From positions 41,737 through 105,736 of the forward strand of contig NZ_BMWA01000030.1 of the NCBI RefSeq assembly GCF_014650995.1: a stretch of DNA of 64,000 nt, read 5' to 3'. Made by a program: the position numbers and the translations under genes. This stretch comes from Streptomyces viridiviolaceus. GTDB lineage: Bacteria > Actinomycetota > Actinomycetes > Streptomycetales > Streptomycetaceae. The first letter of the stretch is position 1, and each line of letters begins with the position of its first letter. The notes beneath the pieces were generated by a model. That model was not told the origin of the DNA, did no database searches, and saw only the letters and a program-made list of their open reading frames with translations. Positions 16,281-23,594 of this stretch are shown piece by piece.

Positions 16281-16913
16281 TCAGCTCTCCGACTTCAGTT
16301 CCACGTTGCGCAAGGTGGCGGTGACCTTCTTGCTCAGCGCAGGCTTCTCGCCGCTGGCGCCGTGCCGCAGGAACGTCGGGGGCTGGAGCGTGGCGCGCAG
16401 GGTGTACTTACCCTCCCTTGGGATGGAGAAGTTGTTGGCGTAGTGGAAGAACTCGGCGTAGTAGAAGTTCAGGTCCTGGGCCTGGACAACCTTGCCCTTG
16501 CTGTCGAGAACCTCCAACCGGATTGGCACGTCCGGGATGATACGGCCGGTCTTGGCCTCCATCGGGATGATTTCGATGTGGTGGGTCTCGCCCTTGGCGG
16601 GCTCACGGTTGACGAGCTCCCCACCCATATCGTGCCCGGCGTGCTTGCCGCCCTTGCTGTCCTTGGACTCAAACCACGGCTCAGCCGCCTCGACGATGTA
16701 GCCGATGCGGTATTCGCCGGCCTCGGTCTCGCCGCCCCTGGCCGCGATCTCCGCCTCCAGCACGGTGTGCTGGTGTGCCACGCCGGCCGGTGCCGTCTCC
16801 TTCACCTGGCCCTTGGCGGGCTGGGCCTTGCCTGCGTCGGCGCCGCCGCAGGCCGTGAGGGCGAAGGCGAGTGGGGCTAGCAGAGCGAGTGCGCGCAGTG
16901 AGGTTCTGGGCAT
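16281..16913 (-). CDS. P19/Tp34-family iron-binding lipoprotein (FtrA-like)
   Basis: 210 residues. Lipoprotein signal peptide LALLAPLAFALTACGG with the lipobox Cys near 22, then an Ig-like Tp34/P19 domain rich in metal ligands: HAGHDMGGELV, THHIEIIPMEAKTGRIIPDV, and YAEFFHYANNF. Proteins of this family bind iron (and copper) outside the membrane and deliver it to FTR1-type permeases. First gene of the operon, with the iron box 24-42 bp upstream of its start. Confidence 0.87.
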   Translation of the reverse strand: MPRTSLRALALLAPLAFALTACGGADAGKAQPAKGQVKETAPAGVAHQHTVLEAEIAARGGETEAGEYRIGYIVEAAEPWFESKDSKGGKHAGHDMGGELVNREPAKGETHHIEIIPMEAKTGRIIPDVPIRLEVLDSKGKVVQAQDLNFYYAEFFHYANNFSIPREGKYTLRATLQPPTFLRHGASGEKPALSKKVTATLRNVELKSES

Positions 16914-16936
16914 GGCTGGAATCTTTCCGTTAGAGG

Positions 16937-16955
16937 TAAGGTTAGGCGAACCTAA
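16937..16955. promoter_or_regulatory. iron box (DmdR/IdeR-type operator)
   Basis: TAAGGTTAGGCGAACCTAA matches the actinobacterial DmdR/IdeR consensus TTAGGTTAGGCTAACCTAA at 17 of 19 positions. It lies just upstream of the P19-like gene and in the region shared with the divergent cupredoxin gene, so iron-dependent repression of the uptake genes is expected. Confidence 0.85.
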
Positions 16956-17183
16956 GATGTCGCTGTGTGCAAGTCAACCCATCTCGTGATGTGGATATAC
17001 GGGATATTTCAGGCACAAAAATAAAGTCGCCATAAGGAACCTGGGGGTTGACGATGCATCAGCAGGTCTCTGAGCGCGCGGGATCAGCCGGGAAAGGATC
17101 AGTATCTGGACAGTCCGGCCGACCTCTCGCCTAAACCGCGCGCCGCCACCGCCCCTCCGTGTCGTCGTCCCCAGGAGTACGTC

Positions 17184-17588
17184 GTGACCTCTCGCCTGCC
17201 CCGGACCGTTGCCCTAGCCCTGCTGGCACTCAGCCCGCTGACCCTGATCACCGCCTGCGCCGAGAAGACCAATAGTGGTGGTGGCGCCAAGGCGGGGGTC
17301 ATCACGGTCGAGGCGACCGACGACGCCTGCAAGCTGTCCCGGACGTCCGCCCCTTCCGGATCCATAGCCTTCGAGATCACCAACGGCGGCAACAAGATCA
17401 CCGAGTTCTACCTCTTCAACCCGGAGGGCCACATCGTCAGCGAGGTGGAGGGCATCACCCCCGGCATCTCCCGCAAAATGACCGTGAAGGTCACCAAGGC
17501 AGGCAAGTACGCCACCGCCTGCAAGCCGGGCATGATCGGCGACGGGATTCGTGGCGAGTTCACCGTGACGGCCAAGCGGGACGGATGA
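17184..17588 (+). CDS. EfeO-type cupredoxin-domain lipoprotein, stand-alone
   Basis: 134 residues: lipoprotein leader (ALLALSPLTLITACAEK) then one cupredoxin domain (ITVEATDDACKLSRTSAP, GNKITEFYLFNPEG, YATACKPGMIGDGIRGEFTV). This matches the N-terminal half of EfeO; the C-terminal M75 peptidase domain of full EfeO is absent and the gene ends cleanly with TGA. A free cupredoxin partner resembles FtrB of FtrABCD iron systems. GTG start at 17184 with AGGAG upstream. Divergent from the P19-FTR1 operon. Confidence 0.85.
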   Translation: MTSRLPRTVALALLALSPLTLITACAEKTNSGGGAKAGVITVEATDDACKLSRTSAPSGSIAFEITNGGNKITEFYLFNPEGHIVSEVEGITPGISRKMTVKVTKAGKYATACKPGMIGDGIRGEFTVTAKRDG

Positions 17589-17639
17589 CCACTCGGAGCT
17601 CAGGCTGTCGGTGCCGCCGTGCCACGGCTCAGGGGTGCG

Positions 17640-17800
17640 GCCCACACCCTCCGCAAGGGGGCAACAGGATGGCCCGGGACTCCTCCAGCACGTTTGTGCG
17701 CTTCGCGGTGCGTGGCCACGGTCACCTTGGTGCCGAACGTCGAGTGCTGGTCGGAGACGTGGGTGTGGGTGGAGATACCCTCCAAGCCGAAGTACTTGCG
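17640..17800 (-). pseudogene. Tn3-family transposase relic
   Basis: The minus-strand frame reads KYFGLEGISTHTHVSDQHST followed by FGTKVTVATHREAH, very close to the core of actinobacterial Tn3-type transposases. The expected continuation (V-L-D/E-E...) appears in a different frame (VLEESRAIL). Only about 50 residues of a roughly 1000-residue enzyme remain. The rest of the 17.6-18.08 kb gap holds nothing else I can support. Confidence 0.6.
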
Positions 17801-18076
17801 CAGGTGCCGGGCGGTGATCGACTTGCCCGGCCTTGCTGACCTGCGGCTCACCAGCCTCTCCCGCGACCGCGCCGACCGGGAAGCGAAGGAGGCGCCCTCC
17901 GCGCCCAAGCCGACGCCGTGACCGTGGCGGTCATCGGCCCGCGGCAGGCCGCGGCCACCCCGCTCCCGTGAAGGCGTGGTGCGCGTACGGATCCACTGTC
18001 ACGCCACCCCATACATACGAAGCGGCGGGATCCTCCGGGCGCGCCCCCGGCAGATCTCGCCGTAGTGTGTGACGGC

Positions 18077-18823
18077 TCAGGCGGCCAGTGTCGGAACCCG
18101 ACCGCGTGCCGGCCGCGGTTCGAGGAGGCGCTCGGCCATGAAGCCGAACAGGAGCCCGAACGCCGACCACAGCACGGCTTGGACCCCGATGGAAGCCAAG
18201 CGGAACTCCCACAGGTCGGCGGCCGGGAAGCCCTTGGGGGGGGCGTCCCCAGACGGCAGTACGGTCATCGCCATCGCGACCACTGCCACGAAAGCCACCC
18301 CGGCGCCGATGGAGGCGTTCCAGTTGCCCCACGCGGGGGCGAGCCTCCGTCCCAGCAGAAGGGCGGCGATCCCCAGCAGGACGCTCAGGACGATCATCAG
18401 CAGGAAGAGGATGGTGCGTTCGCCGATGGTGTCCGGGTTGCCGGCGGCGGGCGGGTTCGCGGGGTACTTCAGGATCGGCACCAGGTAGACGAGGAGGAAC
18501 CCGGCGAGCGCGGTCAGCGCCGCGGTCGCCCGCGCGCCGAACTGACCAATGCGGCCCAGCGCGAAGCAGAACGCGAGCGTTGCGATCCCGCCGATGGCGA
18601 TGCCAAAGACGAGGATGCCGGTGGCGAGCCCGGCCGTCGACTGCAGGGACCGGCTGACGAGTTCCTCGCCGCCGTGTTCATGGGAGTTGGCCTCTTCGAA
18701 GGCGATGGCGGCGTTCACTGGGCCTTCGCCGACCAGGTAGGCGAAGACGAGGGCGAGCACGCTGGCAGCGAGGCCGGCGAGCATGCCAAGCACCAGGAGG
18801 GTGCGTACGGTGACGGAGTTCAT
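18077..18823 (-). CDS. cbtA: CbtA cobalt transport membrane protein
   Basis: 248 residues from the ATG at 18823 (MNSVTVRTLL), which has GGAG nine bases upstream; the frame is open 20 codons further. About six transmembrane helices, with the characteristic N-terminus LLVLGMLAGLAASVLALVFA and ANSHEHGGEELVSRSLQSTA carrying the His pair after helix 1. CbtA forms a cobalt uptake system with CbtB and is usually under cobalamin riboswitch control, as here. Starts 14 bp after cbtB. Confidence 0.87.
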   Translation of the reverse strand: MNSVTVRTLLVLGMLAGLAASVLALVFAYLVGEGPVNAAIAFEEANSHEHGGEELVSRSLQSTAGLATGILVFGIAIGGIATLAFCFALGRIGQFGARATAALTALAGFLLVYLVPILKYPANPPAAGNPDTIGERTILFLLMIVLSVLLGIAALLLGRRLAPAWGNWNASIGAGVAFVAVVAMAMTVLPSGDAPPKGFPAADLWEFRLASIGVQAVLWSAFGLLFGFMAERLLEPRPARGRVPTLAA

Positions 18824-18837
18824 GGGTAAGGACTCCG

Positions 18838-19050
18838 TCAGTGGCAGGGGAAGCCGAGAAGGTGGCGTGCGTCGTGTACCCACTTGTGAACGCCCCCACC
18901 GGCGATCACTGCGGTGGCGCCCTGCTCAGCGCCAACGAAATACAGCAGGACCAGCATCAGGACGCCGAAGAAGACGGCCCAGGGGGCGAGCGCCCGCAGC
19001 GACAGCGGCGTGACGGTCTGGGTGGTAGGGGCGGCAGTGGACTGCGCCAT
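18838..19050 (-). CDS. cbtB: CbtB cobalt transport subunit
   Basis: 70 residues with one transmembrane helix (LAPWAVFFGVLMLVLLYFVG) and the His-rich CbtB C-terminus VHKWVHDARHLLGFPCH, which probably binds cobalt. Small size is normal for the family. First gene of the cbtBA operon; the upstream leader is a cobalamin riboswitch. Confidence 0.87.
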   Translation of the reverse strand: MAQSTAAPTTQTVTPLSLRALAPWAVFFGVLMLVLLYFVGAEQGATAVIAGGGVHKWVHDARHLLGFPCH

Positions 19051-19084
19051 AGTGAGACCTCCTCGGGAACAACGCGTCCCGCAT

Positions 19085-19240
19085 CGTGTGGAGCACTCGA
19101 CGACGGCGTTGGGTCTGACTCACCACCCTCGCCTGGCTGGAGGGGTGGCACACAGTGGCGCGACCGTGCCGGGCTTGCACCGGACTTCCGTGGCGCCGTC
19201 GTCCTTGTCGCCCCAGAGCGTAGGGGCAATAGGCTCTCCG
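19085..19240 (-). ncRNA. cobalamin riboswitch upstream of cbtBA
   Basis: On the minus strand the leader contains GGAAGTCCGGTGCAAGCCCGG, the B12 box GCGCCACTGTG (plus-strand 19147-19161 region) and GAGTCAGACC, in the order of the conserved cobalamin riboswitch core. It ends about 40 nt before the cbtB ATG, whose ribosome site (GAGGAGG) it could mask. High cobalamin should switch off cobalt import. Confidence 0.85.
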
Positions 19241-19289
19241 GCCAACATGGCGTACGCCACTCCTATGGACCCCAGGGAAAGAGGCTTTC

Positions 19290-19862
19290 ATGACGGTCCG
19301 GCTCACGCTGGTGTGCGCCGCCGCACCCGTAGAGCATGACGTGCGCTTCGGCGACACACCCCTCGACGCGCGGGCACTGCGGGAGGCGCGAGCAGTCGCC
19401 GGAGCCCTGCCCACGGCCGCCGCCTGGTACACGGCGCCTTCGCAACGGTGCAAACAGACGGTGCGCGCCCTGGGCTGGGACGCTGTCGCCGTGGAACCGG
19501 AGCTGCGGGACATGGACATGGGCAGTTGGCAGGGCCGGACACTCGGCGAGATCGCGGCCAGTGACGGGGCCGGGCTGGCTGCCTGGATGTCGCATCCAGA
19601 AGCGACCCCGCACGGTGGCGAGTCCGTGGCGGACGTGTGCAACCGCACCGCCGCCTGGCTGGACAACCTGCCGGCCGCTGCAGGGCGGGTACTAGCCGTT
19701 GTCGAACAGGCCGTAGCGCGCGCCGCGGTGGTACACGTGTTGGGAGCACCGCACGGATCGTTTTGGCATATCGACGTGCCACCGCTGTCCTCGTTGCAGC
19801 TGACCGGCCGGGACGGGCGCTGGAATGTACGGATAGGTACCGTTCTCACCGCTTCCCCGTAA
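19290..19862 (+). CDS. histidine-phosphatase-fold protein without catalytic RHG motif
   Basis: 190 residues aligning with the phosphoglycerate-mutase/CobC superfamily: AWYTAPSQRCKQTVRALG, LRDMDMGSWQGRTLGEI and PHGGESVADV. The N-terminal LVRHGE that holds the catalytic His is LVCAAAPVEH, and the second His segment (normally THGG) reads VEQAVARAA. It therefore lacks the phospho-acceptor His and is probably not a phosphatase in the normal sense. Divergent from the cbtBA riboswitch, so a role in cobalamin or cobalt metabolism (CobC-like ancestry) is likely. Confidence 0.78.
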   Translation: MTVRLTLVCAAAPVEHDVRFGDTPLDARALREARAVAGALPTAAAWYTAPSQRCKQTVRALGWDAVAVEPELRDMDMGSWQGRTLGEIAASDGAGLAAWMSHPEATPHGGESVADVCNRTAAWLDNLPAAAGRVLAVVEQAVARAAVVHVLGAPHGSFWHIDVPPLSSLQLTGRDGRWNVRIGTVLTASP

Positions 19863-19869
19863 CCATGGG

Positions 19870-20130
19870 TCGATTACCGGCGACAACCCACGTTGTCGGA
19901 TGCATCCGCACCTGCGGGTTCAGCGCTGTCCATGCCACGCATGTGCTCGGTTCTTCGACCAGTACGACCGCGATCGCCAGTCGGTGTCCCACCTCCCAGA
20001 ACCGCTCCAGTTGCCGTCGTGCAGCAGCGTGCCGACACCTCTGCGGCTGTGTTCCGGGATGCACTGCGATGACGTCCAGCACGGCAATGCGCCTGGTGAT
20101 CTCCTCGTGGCTTGGCTAGGAACCGGACAT
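19870..20130 (-). pseudogene. GNAT acetyltransferase remnant
   Basis: One minus-strand frame reads AVLDVIAVHPG and later VGHRLAIAVVLVEEPS, while RRGVGTLLHD, the acetyl-CoA-binding RxGxG loop, lies in another frame between them. Together they form the core of a GNAT domain with at least two frameshifts. No start or full-length frame remains. Confidence 0.5.
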
Positions 20131-20183
20131 ACTGTCCGGATCAGAGGCGTTGCTTCGGCGCGCTGAGGGTGGCGTTTGCTGGG

Positions 20184-20256
20184 TATAGTGCCAGCACAAC
20201 CTCTTACTCAGGCACAGGGGCCCCGCCGAAGCATCGGCGGGGCCCCTGTTTTTTGT
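20184..20256 (+). terminator. short terminated transcript or strong terminator
   Basis: A perfect 15-bp hairpin (ACAGGGGCCCCGCCG 20214-20228, complement 20235-20249) is followed directly by TTTTTT on the plus strand, an ideal intrinsic terminator. A TATAGT hexamer stands at 20184-20189, so the unit could be a roughly 60-nt RNA. No plus-strand gene precedes it. It lies just downstream of, and antisense to the end of, the rep operon. Confidence 0.6.
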
Positions 20257-20261
20257 TCGAC

Positions 20262-20687
20262 TCAGGCGACCTGGAGTTTGGGCTGTCCGGCAGCGGTGGG
20301 CGGGACCGCGCGGTAGGCGGGCAGTTTGAGGTTGCAGAGGTCACCGGCCTTGATACTCGCGATTGCGCCTCGGAATGCGGCCTCCATGTCCTGATGGCTG
20401 GCGTACTTCGCGGCCAAGGGGTGGAGGCGGTAGGAGTTGCCCTTGCCGCGGTTGCCGTCCTCGTTCTTCGGGCGCAGGACGATGTTCAGCTCGCACAGGG
20501 GTGCGATGAGGTTGCTGATGGCCTGGGGAGTGACGCGGTACTCGGTGGCCATGTCCTTCTGTCGTACGGGGAGGTGGCCTCCGAAGTCGCTACGGTAGAG
20601 CAAGTACTGGAGGAACTTGACCGTGGCCCCGGAGACGGGCAGGGCCCAGATGCGTTCGGACACGACCGGTGACATGACCTCAGCCAT
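20262..20687 (-). CDS. winged-helix replication-associated protein
   Basis: 141 residues. A clear winged-helix segment LPVRQKDMATEYRVTPQAIS NLIAPLCELNIVLRP sits at about 38-72, with TVKFLQYLLYRSDFGG before it. This resembles the DNA-binding part of RepL-type and other plasmid initiators. The ATG at 20687 follows GGAAGGGATAACC. It starts 48 bp after the larger Rep-like gene on the same strand, so the two form an operon. Could be a second initiator subunit or a copy-number regulator. Confidence 0.7.
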   Translation of the reverse strand: MAEVMSPVVSERIWALPVSGATVKFLQYLLYRSDFGGHLPVRQKDMATEYRVTPQAISNLIAPLCELNIVLRPKNEDGNRGKGNSYRLHPLAAKYASHQDMEAAFRGAIASIKAGDLCNLKLPAYRAVPPTAAGQPKLQVA

Positions 20688-20735
20688 GGTTATCCCTTCC
20701 TCGTGTAGGCCTGCGGACCGGTTTGTGAATGGGTA

Positions 20736-21419
20736 TCACCCTGTACGCCTTCCCCGTCCATGGTGCGGATTCTGGGTGAAGTCGAGCTCCAGCTCCTGTT
20801 GGTGGACGTCGGGGCCGATGCCGTGGGGGAAGGCTTCGGCGTCGTGTCCGTGCTGGACAGCGATCTGCTCGAGAACGGCGTGCTGGGCGTTGCTGTTGCC
20901 GTGGAACCACAGGCGGACGTTCAGCTGGATCAGGCCGTTACCGAGTTGCTCGACCCACTTGTAGCCGACCAGTGCCCTGATGGCACGGTTGACCGTGGAG
21001 CGAGTGATGCGCTTCCCGCCCTTCTTCTTGGCGAGCTCGTTGAGGCCGTCTGTGATCTCTTGCTGGGTGTATCGGGCGATACCGGTGCCGCGCTCTTGTC
21101 CTCCGGCTACCCAGAGGAAGACGCACAACTGGGACTTGGTGATGGAGTTGGCGACGGCGAGCTGTGCGAGCAGCTGCGTGAACCAGTTGGAGGCCAGGCT
21201 GTAGCCTGCACCGCCGGCCATGTCGTGGACGGCCGTGTGGTCGGGCTCGTACTCGAAGGAGACGTTCTTCAGTTTGCGGCGGCTGCGGGGGTCGGCTGTC
21301 TGGGCGGCTTCGCCGAGTTGCTCTCCGAGGACCTGCAGGAGGTCGTCGAAGCCCGTGTCGTCCGATGTGGTGTCAGGGATGGCTCGGGGCCGTCGGCGTG
21401 CTGGTGGATCGGCAGTCAC
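20736..21419 (-). CDS. plasmid replication initiator-like winged-helix protein
   Basis: 227 residues from the GTG at 21419, preceded by AAAGGAGG; the frame runs 36 codons further to an ATG at 21527 without a ribosome site. The core, NWFTQLLAQLAVANSITKSQ LCVFLWVAGGQERGTG, then ARYTQQEITDGLNELA and TRSTVNRAIRALVGYKWVEQ, is a RepL-like winged helix that recognises DNA. The flanks are polar. The 1.1 kb upstream is gene-free and carries iteron-like repeats, so this is the best initiator candidate in the window. Family assignment is by pattern only. Confidence 0.68.
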   Translation of the reverse strand: MTADPPARRRPRAIPDTTSDDTGFDDLLQVLGEQLGEAAQTADPRSRRKLKNVSFEYEPDHTAVHDMAGGAGYSLASNWFTQLLAQLAVANSITKSQLCVFLWVAGGQERGTGIARYTQQEITDGLNELAKKKGGKRITRSTVNRAIRALVGYKWVEQLGNGLIQLNVRLWFHGNSNAQHAVLEQIAVQHGHDAEAFPHGIGPDVHQQELELDFTQNPHHGRGRRTG

Positions 21420-22612
21420 AGGACCTCCTTTGTACTCAGGCGGTCCAGAGACTATCCGAAAACTCAAGCTCTCTTTGTCTTTTGGAGCAGCGGCACGCCG
21501 AGTGGCGCTGCAGAGAGCCTCTGCCATGCACAGGGGGTCAAAAAATCAACCACAACTTGACTTTCCTCGTCGTTCGGCAGCGAGAATCAAGCACTGATTG
21601 ACTTTCCGTGCCGCAATAGCGACACATCCTCTACCTCTCCAGCTCTCCTCCCTACCCCGCCCGGACGCTCGGTCCAGGCTCCTGACCTGCAGCGTTACCG
21701 ACCCCGACACCTATCGAGAAAAGTCAACCGCAGCTTGATTTCCAGTACCGAACGTGTCGGCCACGTTGACATTCTCCACCCGCAAACGTGCTCCCCAGGA
21801 CACCTCCGATACCATAAAACCGCAGGTCAGAGCCCCAAACCCGTGCGCTGCTCTTACTAAAGAGGCGTAGCCGGATCAACTCTGCACGTGCATGCACAAG
21901 CCCACCCGATGGAACTCTGAGAACCGGCGCGGAGTGTTGACAACTGCCCGAACCGACTACCAACCCATCACGGCCTGCACCACAGAACGTCAGCCCCTAC
22001 GGTGAGTGCGGTACACACCTGCGAGCGGAGGTACCTGAACCACCTACTTTCCTCAGCCACGCTTCCCATGTTTTGCTCGTCACTGCGGCCACCACCCGAG
22101 ACGCGGGACCGCTGTTGCTGTCCACTCGCTGCAGAACACGATGGCGCCGCACGCGAAGCGAGCCCAGCCAGTGATGAGTCAGTCCTGGGGCAGGGACAAG
22201 AAGCCCAACTTGCCTCGCTCACAGCCGAACACTCACCCGCATTCGGGTCTGGCAGATGACTCCGGGCCAGCGGACTGCCTCTACTTCGTGGGATGCCTCC
22301 GACCAAACACCACAGGTCCCGGCGGCATCGCCGAAGGACGCAAGGCCTCGGTCGAACGCAGGCACCGCCATCCGGCTCCTGGTTCTGTATACCGCCGCCC
22401 AGACCCGCCTGACGGTCGCCTCGGATTTCCGAGGACGGCGGACTTCACCTGGACCAAGTCGCCGCGCACGCCGAACTGCTGATCACTGCCGACTGGCTCG
22501 CCGAAGCCGCCCCACCACGGGAGGAAGAGTGCGAGGACAGCTCACCGAGCACATCCTGCCCCCTGCCCTAACACCCCGGAACCGTCGCGACGGCGCTGGG
22601 AGGAGCTCGGCC
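21420..22612. other. gene-free region, candidate replication origin
   Basis: Nearly 1.2 kb without a supported gene, noticeably less GC-rich than its surroundings, between the rep operon and the Fic/Doc-like operon. It holds three related 23-bp elements close to rep and a long stretch of mixed sequence with no domain-bearing frame. Open frames here lack ribosome sites and codon bias. An origin or partition region fits the position. Confidence 0.5.
21544..21743. repeat. three iteron-like 23-bp repeats
   Basis: Copies at 21544-21566, 21585-21607 and 21721-21743 share the form A-A/G-T-C-A-A near the left, T-T-G-A-C/T-T near the right and end TTTCC. Each is itself a loose dyad TCAA...TTGA about 9-10 bp apart. 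They lie 125-325 bp upstream of the Rep-like GTG start. Rep-binding iterons or rep operators are the likely function. Confidence 0.55.
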
Positions 22613-22987
22613 TCAGCGGCGCTCAGTCCACTCCTTCAGTATGTCGGCCAAAGCCCGTACGTCGACGCTCCCCGCTGTCACCTGCTCTGTCAGGTCGGCG
22701 GCGTCCTTGGCGGTGAACTGCACTGGACGGCCGCTGGCGTGCAGATAGCCAGCTGCGACCGTGACGCCGTAAAGGGCGTTGCTGTGTTCCAGCGCCGGGA
22801 CCCGGCACAGCGAGTGGAACAGGGCGGCGGCCCGGTGGTGAGGCTGGTCGTAGACGAGGCCGTCCATCACCCGGTAGCAGTGCCGGGCGCGGGCAGCCTC
22901 CAGCGCTCCCCAGTCCGTCACGTCAGGGTCGCCCAGCTGCGTGCGGGCGAGCTCCAGCAGCCATGGAAGATCTATGGTCAGGTCCAC
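22613..22987 (-). CDS. Fic/Doc-like toxin component
   Basis: 124 residues resembling the small Fic/Doc-type toxins of Streptomyces toxin-antitoxin pairs: the DLPWLLELARTQLGDPDVTD start, YDQPHHRAAALFHSLCRVPA, LEHSNALYGVTVAAGYLHAS. The canonical Fic active-site loop HPFxxGNGR is not present; PALEHSNALYG occupies that position, so AMP or phosphate transfer is uncertain. The start appears to be the GTG at 22987, 14 bp after the antitoxin stop. Confidence 0.7.
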   Translation of the reverse strand: MDLTIDLPWLLELARTQLGDPDVTDWGALEAARARHCYRVMDGLVYDQPHHRAAALFHSLCRVPALEHSNALYGVTVAAGYLHASGRPVQFTAKDAADLTEQVTAGSVDVRALADILKEWTERR

Positions 22988-23001
22988 TGTGGGCGGCCCG
23001 C

Positions 23002-23235
23002 CTACGCAGCGGTTGCGCTGGGCCCGGGCTCAGGGCCGAACCTGCGGGCGAACTCCTCGCGCATCCCGGGGACCGCCAGGAACTGGGCGCAGCCCTCAAG
23101 GAACCTTGCTTTGCTCAGCTCCTGTGCCAGAACACGTCCGGCGTACACCGTCGGGTCCTCGTGCCGCTCGTGTGCCTCGCGTTCCAGCTGCTCGTACTGC
23201 TCGTCATCGATCTCGATGCGGATCTCCCTCGCCAT
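23002..23235 (-). CDS. antitoxin-like DNA-binding small protein
   Basis: 77 residues from the ATG at 23235: MAREIRIEIDDEQYEQLERE AHERHEDPTVYAGRVLAQEL, a short beta strand followed by two helices as in ribbon-helix-helix antitoxins, with a longer helical tail for the toxin. The frame is open upstream without a ribosome site. Directly precedes the Fic/Doc-like gene on the same strand, the classic antitoxin-toxin order. It would neutralise the toxin and repress its own promoter. Confidence 0.68.
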   Translation of the reverse strand: MAREIRIEIDDEQYEQLEREAHERHEDPTVYAGRVLAQELSKARFLEGCAQFLAVPGMREEFARRFGPEPGPSATAA

Positions 23236-23594
23236 GCCACCCACGGTAGCCGGGCCGAGCCCCCGAGGGGGAGGCTTGTGGATAGTGCACCGGAAGGCTA
23301 GCCCACGATCCCCGTCGCATGGCTCATGCGGCGCGGCCAGATCCTGTTCAGGCTCACGACCATGGTCTCGTCCGGCCGGAGACAGGAATCGACCGCCGGG
23401 GCGGCGGTCGGTCGCCTCGTCGAGGATCCGGTTCATGGGGGCTTCCGCCCAGAGGCAGGCCATCTGGTGGAAGGACAAGCCGAGTGTGTCACTCAGATGG
23501 TGCCAGCGTTTGGCTGGCGGCAACGGTCTGCGGTCCGACGGGGTGGAGGCGGGCTGAGCGCGGTGGCGTGGGCGTCACTTCATGGTCGTCCTCC

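Noticed and set aside
17600..17908. Intact 102-residue minus-strand gene
   Set aside because: Only the stretch matching Tn3 transposase is meaningful and it changes frame, so it is treated as a relic rather than a gene.
21883..21900. Palindrome TGCACGTGCATGCA-like run in the gene-free region
   Set aside because: Only about 10 bp perfectly symmetric, single copy, no supporting context.
22256..23557. Long plus-strand frame (433 codons) across the toxin-antitoxin pair
   Set aside because: No ribosome site, odd composition, and it is antisense to two genes with recognisable folds.
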